Shown in pieces: positions 58,896-64,000 of a DNA stretch of 64,000 nt. The notes under the pieces are model-generated. The model was not told the origin of the DNA and made no database searches. It saw nothing but the letters and a program-made list of their open reading frames with translations. How positions within the stretch are numbered: position 1 is the first letter of the stretch; the number at the start of each line of letters is the position of its first letter. Origin of the DNA: Microbacterium sp. Yaish 1 (GTDB lineage Bacteria; Actinomycetota; Actinomycetes; Actinomycetales; Microbacteriaceae); assembly GCF_002245215.1 (NCBI RefSeq), contig NZ_NPMR01000002.1, positions 1,033,557 through 1,097,556 on the forward strand, given 5' to 3'. A program made the position numbers and the translations under genes.

Positions 58896-59462
58896 TCACC
58901 CCCGGGCGTCCGCGATCAGAATCGCCGCCGTCGAGCGCGCGAGCGCGGTGTCGTGACCGCGCTCGCGCAGCCGCATCGCCAGGTCGCCGCTGACGACGAG
59001 GAGCAGCCGCTCCGCGAGCTCGGTCGCGGCGGCCCCGGCGATCGGACGCGCGAGCTCCGTCAGCCGCGCCCGCATGCCCTCGGTGTCGGCGCGAACAGCG
59101 GATGCCACCTCCGGCGGCGGATCGGCGTATTCGGCGGCCGCCCCGAGGAAGGCGCACCAGCGCGACCCCCGCGGCTCGTCGCGGAAGAGCGTCAACGCAT
59201 CGAACACCGCCAGCAGCCGCTCCTCGTCGTCGGTGCTGCGCGCGACGGCGGCGTCCCACGCCTCGATCCATGTCCGCTGCCGCCGTTCGAGCGCGGCCGC
59301 GAGTAGCGCCTCTTTGCTCGCGTATCCGCGATAGAGGGTCGCCGCCGACACTCCGGCACGCGCGATCACGGCGTCGATCGGCGTCGCGGCGATGCCCTGC
59401 GTGAAGAAGAGGTCCTCGGCGGCGTCGAGGATGCGTTCCTCCGTGCGCGGCCGCATTCCCAT
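58896..59462 (-). CDS. TetR family repressor
   Basis: A 188-residue regulator. RILDAAEDLFFTQGIAATPIDAVIARAGVSAATLYRGYASKEALLAAAL is the TetR HTH, with the unusual ATLYRGYASKE where YxHF is typical. The rest is a helical ligand domain. It faces a MFS gene with overlapping -10 boxes, the usual repressor/exporter pair. Leaderless, 6 nt after TAGAGT. Confidence 0.85.
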   Translation of the reverse strand: MGMRPRTEERILDAAEDLFFTQGIAATPIDAVIARAGVSAATLYRGYASKEALLAAALERRQRTWIEAWDAAVARSTDDEERLLAVFDALTLFRDEPRGSRWCAFLGAAAEYADPPPEVASAVRADTEGMRARLTELARPIAGAAATELAERLLLVVSGDLAMRLRERGHDTALARSTAAILIADARG

Positions 59463-59468
59463 GCCAGC

Positions 59469-59478
59469 ACTCTATGCT
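59469..59478. promoter_or_regulatory. Overlapping divergent -10 boxes of TetR and MFS genes
   Basis: TAGAGT (59474-59469, minus) and TATGCT (59473-59478, plus) share two base pairs; each is 6-7 nt from the start codon it serves. RNA polymerase cannot use both at once. Confidence 0.65.
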
Positions 59479-59485
59479 CGGTAAA

Positions 59486-60664
59486 GTGAAACGGTCGTTT
59501 TTGTTTCGGCGGTGGGGTCTCGTCGCCTCCGGTGTCGCGCTGATCGCGGCGACCTACGGCCTCGTGCGCCTCGCCTTCGGACTCCATCTGCCCGACATGA
59601 GCGCCGACCTCGGCATCGACACCGCCGCCGCCGGCCTCGTCTCGGCGGCGGCGTCGATCGTCTACGCCGTCGCCGCGCTCGTCGGCTTCCTGGCCGCCGA
59701 GCGTCACCCGCGCGTCCTCGTCGTCGCGGCGATCCTCACGGCGGGCGGCGGCGCCGTCGGGATCGCGGCGGCCACGGATGCGGTGACCTTCGCCCCCGCC
59801 GCAGCGATCTCCTCCGCGGGCGCGGGGCTCGCCTCGCCCGCCCTCGTGCGCCTGGTCGCGCGCACGTTCGCCGGCCACGAGTCGAGCACTCCGCAGGCCA
59901 TCGTCAACGCGGGGACCGGCCCGGGCCTCGTCGTCGCCGGCTTCATCGCCCTGGCCCTCTCCCCCGACTGGCGCGCCTGCTGGCTGATCGCGGCGCTCGC
60001 GACCGTCACGGCGGGGGTCGCCGTCCTCGTCACCGACCACCCGCGGGGCAGCGCTGCGGGAGACGAAGGCGCGAGCCGGCCTCCCCTTCTCCCGCCGGGC
60101 GGGTGGTGGACAGCGCATCGCTCGGCGATCGCGGCATCCGTCCTGCTCGGAATCGGCGCGTCGGCCATCTGGAACTACGGCCGCACCGTCGTGGTCGACG
60201 CGGGCGGATCGCAGACCCAGTCGGTGCTGGCGTGGATCCTGCTCGGATGCGGCGGCGCCGCCGTCATCGTGACATCGCGGCCCGTGTCCGGCCTGCACCC
60301 CCGCGTGCTCTGGCTGATCGGCGCGGGTCTCATCGCCGGGTCGACGCTCGCGGTCGGCGCCGCCCCGGCGAATCCGGCGCTCGTCCTCGTCGCGTGCGCC
60401 GGGTTCGGGTGGGCGTACGTCACCGCCTCGGGCGCGCTCATCGGGTGGACGACGCGGATCGATGCCGGACACGCGGCCGCCGGCACAGCTCTCCTGTTCG
60501 TGACCTTCATGGTCGGACAGGCGGTCGGCGCGGCAGCGATCGGTGCACTGCTCCCCCACGGCGGCCCGGCGCTCGTGTTCGCCGCAGCCGCCGCGACGTG
60601 CCTCGCCGGGGGCGCGATCCTGATCGCACCAGCCCGCCGCGAGGCGACCGCACCCCGCACCTGA
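59486..60664 (+). CDS. MFS transporter (YbfB/YjiJ-like)
   Basis: A 392-residue MFS protein with twelve helices. RWGLVASGVALIAATYGLVRLAFGLHLPDMSADLG is typical of the YbfB/YjiJ group, as are GVLSAAAS-like second helix VSAAASIVYAVAALVGFLAAERHP and STPQAIVNAGTGPGLVVAG. Likely exports a compound sensed by the divergent TetR repressor. GTG 59486 (7 nt after TATGCT) is preferred over an ATG at 59474 that lies inside the -10 box. Confidence 0.75.
   Translation: MKRSFLFRRWGLVASGVALIAATYGLVRLAFGLHLPDMSADLGIDTAAAGLVSAAASIVYAVAALVGFLAAERHPRVLVVAAILTAGGGAVGIAAATDAVTFAPAAAISSAGAGLASPALVRLVARTFAGHESSTPQAIVNAGTGPGLVVAGFIALALSPDWRACWLIAALATVTAGVAVLVTDHPRGSAAGDEGASRPPLLPPGGWWTAHRSAIAASVLLGIGASAIWNYGRTVVVDAGGSQTQSVLAWILLGCGGAAVIVTSRPVSGLHPRVLWLIGAGLIAGSTLAVGAAPANPALVLVACAGFGWAYVTASGALIGWTTRIDAGHAAAGTALLFVTFMVGQAVGAAAIGALLPHGGPALVFAAAAATCLAGGAILIAPARREATAPRT
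59489..59500. promoter_or_regulatory. TetR operator candidate
   Basis: AAACG-GT-CGTTT, a perfect 5-nt inverted repeat inside codons 2-5 of the MFS gene and 11 nt from its -10 box, in the usual form of TetR-family sites. Confidence 0.55.
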
Positions 60665-60678
60665 GCCGAAGCTCCGAC

Positions 60679-61689
60679 CTAGCCGCCGATCGCGTTCATC
60701 CCGCGCGCGGGCTGGAGGAAGCCCGGGTCGTCGATCGCGTGGCCGGCCTTCTTGCCGGCGATGCAGTTGCGCAGCACCCGATCGATCCTCTCGGCTCGCG
60801 CCTCGGGCGGCGTCTCGGAGCGCAGGACCGGCAGCAGGTCGTACTCGTCGATCGAGAAGAGGCAGTTGCGCAGCTGGCCGTCGGCGGTCAGCCGCATCCG
60901 GTCGCACGCGCCGCAGAACGGGGCGGTCACCGATGCGATGACGCCGACCGTGTGCGGGCCGCCGTCGAGCCGCCACCGCTCGGCGGGCGCGCCACCACGG
61001 CCGGGGACGGGCTCGAGGCTCCAGCGCGCCGACAACGCCTCGAGGATCTCCTCGCGCGTGACCATGCTCGACCGGTCCCAGGTGTGGCCGGCATCCAACG
61101 GCATCTGCTCGATGAATCGCATCTGCGCATCGTGCGCCACGGCGAAGGCCACGAGGTCGGCGAGCTCGTCGTCGTTGACACCGCGCATCGCGACGGCGTT
61201 GATCTTCAGCGGCCGGAGCCCGGATGCCTGAGCGGCGCGCACTCCGTCGAGCACCTCGTCGAGGCGGTCGCGACGGGTGAGGTTCCGGAACCGCTCTCGG
61301 TCGAGGGTGTCGAGCGAGATGTTCAGGCGAGAGAGCCCGGCGGCGACGAGGTCGGGCAGCACCTCGGGCAGCCGGATGCCGTTCGTGGTCATGGCGATCT
61401 CGATCGGGCCGTCGGGCGACTCGATCGCCGCGAGCCGACGCACGATCTCGACGATGTCGGTGCGCAGCAGCGGTTCACCACCGGTGAGGCGGAACGTCGT
61501 GATGCCCGCGGCTGCGGCGACGGTCGCGACCTCGACGATCTCATCGAGGGTGAGGATGCTCTGCCTCGCGAGCCATTCGTTGCCCTGCTCGGGCATGCAG
61601 TACGTGCAGCGGAGAGAGCAGCGGTCGGTCAGCGAGATGCGCAGGTCGCGGTGGACCCGGGCGAATCTGTCGACGAGCGGCTCCCCCAT
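60679..61689 (-). CDS. moaA: GTP 3',8-cyclase MoaA
   Basis: A 336-residue radical-SAM enzyme for the first step of molybdenum cofactor synthesis. N-terminal cluster CSLRCTYC (Cys24, 28, 31), GGEPLL for SAM binding, C-terminal cluster in FCGACDRMRLTADGQLRNC, and the GG tail (MNAIGG) needed for the reaction. Length normal. No other mo-genes lie in the window. Leaderless ATG, TACGCT 6 nt upstream; stop 15 nt from the MFS stop. Confidence 0.92.
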   Translation of the reverse strand: MGEPLVDRFARVHRDLRISLTDRCSLRCTYCMPEQGNEWLARQSILTLDEIVEVATVAAAAGITTFRLTGGEPLLRTDIVEIVRRLAAIESPDGPIEIAMTTNGIRLPEVLPDLVAAGLSRLNISLDTLDRERFRNLTRRDRLDEVLDGVRAAQASGLRPLKINAVAMRGVNDDELADLVAFAVAHDAQMRFIEQMPLDAGHTWDRSSMVTREEILEALSARWSLEPVPGRGGAPAERWRLDGGPHTVGVIASVTAPFCGACDRMRLTADGQLRNCLFSIDEYDLLPVLRSETPPEARAERIDRVLRNCIAGKKAGHAIDDPGFLQPARGMNAIGG

Positions 61690-61695
61690 GGGTCG

Positions 61696-61701
61696 AGCGT
61701 A
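61696..61701 (-). promoter_or_regulatory. Leaderless -10 box (TACGCT)
   Basis: TACGCT on the minus strand 6 nt before ATG 61689. Confidence 0.5.
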
Positions 61702-61752
61702 AGCGGCTTCCGAGCACCCGAGGGTCGGTCGCGCCGGATCGGAACCGCCACT

Positions 61753-61798
61753 TGTGGTCTGACAGCACCTTGCTTAGTGGTCTGACCACGCGTAGCAT
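61753..61798 (+). promoter_or_regulatory. cydA promoter with paired GTGGT-N3-ACCAC operators
   Basis: TTGCTT (61770-61775), 17 nt, TAGCAT (61793-61798). One perfect site GTGGT-CTG-ACCAC (61777-61789) lies in the spacer; a half-conserved TGTGGT-CTG-ACAGCA (61753-61767) lies 23 bp upstream, centre to centre, about two helical turns. The TNGTNNNACNA core also fits FadR-subfamily GntR regulators. Confidence 0.75.
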
Positions 61799-61885
61799 TA
61801 TTCCCGGCCGCCCCTGAGACCGGGGAAAACCACACTCGATACCTTCAGCCTGTCGAAACCCTCGCCTCCCGAAAGGCACGCCCCG

Positions 61886-63313
61886 ATGGACTTCCTCGAT
61901 CCGCTCCTGCTGGCACGCTGGCAGTTCGGTCTGACGACGCTGTACCACTACCTCTTCGTGCCGCTGACCCTCGGGATGGCTCTCGTGGTGGCGATCTTCC
62001 AGACGGTGTGGCACCGCACCGGCAACGTGAAGTGGCTGCACCTGACCCGCCTGTTCGGCAAGATCTTCCTGATCAACTTCGCCATGGGCGTCGTGACCGG
62101 CATCGTCCAGGAGTTCCAGTTCGGCATGAACTGGTCGGCCTACTCGCGCTTCGTCGGCGACATCTTCGGCGCACCGCTGGCCTTCGAGGGCCTCCTCGCC
62201 TTCTTCTTCGAGGCGACCTTCATCGGCCTGTGGATCTTCGGCTGGGACAAGCTGCCCAAGGCGCTCCACCTGTTCTCGATCTGGATGGTCGTGCTCGGGT
62301 CGACCCTGTCGGCGTACTTCATCCTCGCCGCCAACGCGTTCATGCAGAACCCGGTCGGGTACCAGATCGCCGGCGACGGCGGTCGGGCGGAACTGATCGA
62401 CTTCGGCGCGGTCCTGACCAACCCGATCGTGCTCGCCGCATTCCCGCACACGATCTTCGCCGCCTGGATGTTCGCCGCTGCCGTGGTCATCGCGGTCGCC
62501 GCCTGGCACCTCTCGCGCGCGCAGCACGTCGAGACGATGCGTCCCGCGCTCCGCTTCGGCATGTGGGGCATGATCGTCTCGTTCGTCGGCGTCGCCCTCT
62601 CGGGAGACCAGCTGAGCCTCGTCATGGTCGCGACCCAGCCCATGAAGATGGCCGCGGCCGAGGCGATGTTCAACAGTGCGTGCGGTGCGGACGCATCGTT
62701 CTCGATCTTCTCCATCGGAACCCCCGACGGCACCGAGGAGGTCTGGTCGCTGCGCGTGCCCTATCTGCTGTCGTTCCTGTCGACCCACAGCTTCGACGGG
62801 TGCGTCGAGGGCCTGAACGACCTGCAGGCGCAGTACACCGAGACCTTCGGGGCGGGCGTCGACTACCGCCCCATCGTGTGGGTCACCTACTGGTCGTTCC
62901 GCTGGATGATCGGCCTCGGCGGCATCGCGACCCTCATCTCGGTCGCCGGCCTCTGGGTCACGCGCAAGAAGGCTCAGCGCCCCGTCGCCCGATGGATGTG
63001 GAAGGTCGCCATCTGGTCGGCTCCCCTCCCCCTCCTCGGCAGCCTCGTCGGCTGGGTGTTCACCGAGATGGGCCGTCAGCCCTGGATCGTCTTCAGCCTC
63101 ATGCTGACCGAGGACGGGGTCTCACCCAACGTGCCCGGCTGGACGGTGCTCATCTCGCTCATCGCCTTCACTGCGGTGTACGCATCGCTCGCGGTCGTCG
63201 AGTTCGGACTCATCCGCAAGGCCGCGCAGAAGGGTCCCGACCCGCTGCCCGAGCCGGGCTCGCCCGAAGCCGAGGACGCCTCGGCGTCCCACACCCAGAC
63301 CACCGTCTACTGA
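61886..63313 (+). CDS. cydA: Cytochrome bd ubiquinol oxidase subunit I
   Basis: A 475-residue subunit with nine helices. Heme ligands His21, His188 and Met395 are in place, Glu101 and Glu109 are conserved, and GRQPW is at 396-400. The Q-loop is short, so this is the S-type oxidase found in actinobacteria. It oxidises menaquinol and reduces O2 without pumping protons, with high oxygen affinity. The leader is about 80 nt; GAAAGG precedes the ATG at 10 nt. Confidence 0.93.
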   Translation: MDFLDPLLLARWQFGLTTLYHYLFVPLTLGMALVVAIFQTVWHRTGNVKWLHLTRLFGKIFLINFAMGVVTGIVQEFQFGMNWSAYSRFVGDIFGAPLAFEGLLAFFFEATFIGLWIFGWDKLPKALHLFSIWMVVLGSTLSAYFILAANAFMQNPVGYQIAGDGGRAELIDFGAVLTNPIVLAAFPHTIFAAWMFAAAVVIAVAAWHLSRAQHVETMRPALRFGMWGMIVSFVGVALSGDQLSLVMVATQPMKMAAAEAMFNSACGADASFSIFSIGTPDGTEEVWSLRVPYLLSFLSTHSFDGCVEGLNDLQAQYTETFGAGVDYRPIVWVTYWSFRWMIGLGGIATLISVAGLWVTRKKAQRPVARWMWKVAIWSAPLPLLGSLVGWVFTEMGRQPWIVFSLMLTEDGVSPNVPGWTVLISLIAFTAVYASLAVVEFGLIRKAAQKGPDPLPEPGSPEAEDASASHTQTTVY

Positions 63314-63323
63314 GGAGCACGAC

Positions 63324-64000
63324 ATGGATCTCGCATACGTCTGGTTCTTCATCGTCGGAGTGCTCTTCGTCGGCTACTTCGTCCTCGACGGGTTCGACTT
63401 CGGCGTCGGGATGTCGCTGCCCTTCCTCGGCAAGGACAACGTCTCGCGGCGCCAGATCATCAACACCATCGGCCCGGTCTGGGACCTCAACGAGACCTGG
63501 GTCATCGTGGCGGGCGCGTGCCTGTTCGCGGCGTTCCCGGAGTGGTACGCGACCCTCTTCAGCGGGTTCTACCTGCCGCTGCTGCTGATCCTCATCGCCC
63601 TGATCCTGCGCGGGGTCTCGTTCGAGTACCGCCACCAGCGTGACGACGCCACCTGGCGCAAGCGCTTCGATCTCATGATCGTGGTGGGCTCGGCTCTCCC
63701 CGCCTTCCTCTGGGGCGTCGCGGTGGCCAACATCGTGCAGGGCGTGCCGATCGATGCCGACAAGGAGTTCACCGGCACCCTTCTCACGCTCCTCAACCCC
63801 TACGGTCTGCTCGGCGGTGTCGTGACGCTGCTGCTGTTCTTCACGCACGGGGTCTACTTCGTCGCCCTCAAGACCGACGGCCCGGTCCGCGAGCAGGCTC
63901 GCCGGCTCGCGACGAAGTCGGGACTGCTGACCCTGGTCGCCGCTGCCGTCTTCCTCGCGTGGACCGTGCTCTCGGCGATGCAGGCGCAGGCGCCGCTGCT
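63324..64000 (+). CDS. cydB: Cytochrome bd oxidase subunit II, cut at window end
   Basis: The first 225 residues, incomplete at the 3' end. MDLAYVWFFIVGVLFVGYFVLDGFDFGVG is the conserved first helix, followed by GPVWDLNETWVIVAGACLFAAFPEWYAT and RGVSFEYRHQRDD, all standard in CydB. Six or so helices are present here out of eight to nine. GAGGAG sits before ATG 63324; spacing to the cydA stop is 10 nt. Confidence 0.92.
   Translation, partial: MDLAYVWFFIVGVLFVGYFVLDGFDFGVGMSLPFLGKDNVSRRQIINTIGPVWDLNETWVIVAGACLFAAFPEWYATLFSGFYLPLLLILIALILRGVSFEYRHQRDDATWRKRFDLMIVVGSALPAFLWGVAVANIVQGVPIDADKEFTGTLLTLLNPYGLLGGVVTLLLFFTHGVYFVALKTDGPVREQARRLATKSGLLTLVAAAVFLAWTVLSAMQAQAPL

Overview
The window is high-GC DNA from a free-living actinobacterium. 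Base composition, codon use, Sir2 and M18 paralogues, a LAATG sortase signal and the promoter style all fit Microbacteriaceae, probably Microbacterium or a close relative; this is inferred from style, not from a database. It looks like ordinary chromosome: about 63 protein genes, almost no empty space, and no rRNA, tRNA, phage, transposase or CRISPR that I could find.

Layout. 0-15 kb: an F420-dependent-reductase-like oxidoreductase, DUF427 and DUF3054 proteins, peptidase E, an acyl-CoA synthetase, pyruvate oxidase PoxB, a baeRF-type protein, a NYN nuclease, two lipoproteins (sugar dehydrogenase, serine hydrolase), an SLC13 permease, a Nudix CoA pyrophosphatase, a UbiB-type kinase and a PadR regulator. 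15-22 kb: a divergent HxlR/QorB-like pair, a double-AsnC regulator divergent from an AbgT transporter and M20 hydrolase (acyl-amino-acid import and cleavage), a PEP-mutase-like enzyme, and a zinc-starvation pair (zinc-free bL36 and a degenerate CobW-like protein) sharing a Zur-like box. 22-34 kb: a giant surface-anchored phosphoesterase, ChrA, an MFS exporter, M18 and M15 peptidases and a two-component system. 34-45 kb: a DksA-like protein and a 44-residue basic protein from back-to-back promoters, a MATE exporter, a NYN/LOTUS protein with a long basic tail, a glycosyltransferase/EEP/membrane operon, a sulfide:quinone-reductase-like enzyme, and a YcaQ-family protein. 45-54 kb: Sir2-TrhO pair, aldo/keto reductase, GNAT, and a five-gene siderophore uptake operon behind an IdeR/DtxR-like box. 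54-64 kb: LLM oxidoreductase, hydrolase, GlsB-type protein, aldo/keto reductase, a COG2345 regulator, divergent TetR/MFS pair, MoaA, and cydAB (cydB cut by the window end).

Regulation. About twenty genes start 6-9 nt after a TANNNT hexamer, the signature of leaderless mRNAs. Several operators lie inside the 17-nt promoter spacer (cydA, rpmJ, MATE). The COG2345 gene and cydA share a GTGGT-N3-ACCAC operator.

The least explained structure is a 68-bp intergenic element made of four 12-mers in a fixed 12-7-12-6-12-7-12 arrangement. It is present four times, each copy shortly after a stop codon, and the copies occur as two pairs that each bracket one gene. A second palindrome family (AACTCCTCA...TGAGGAGTT) occurs twice.
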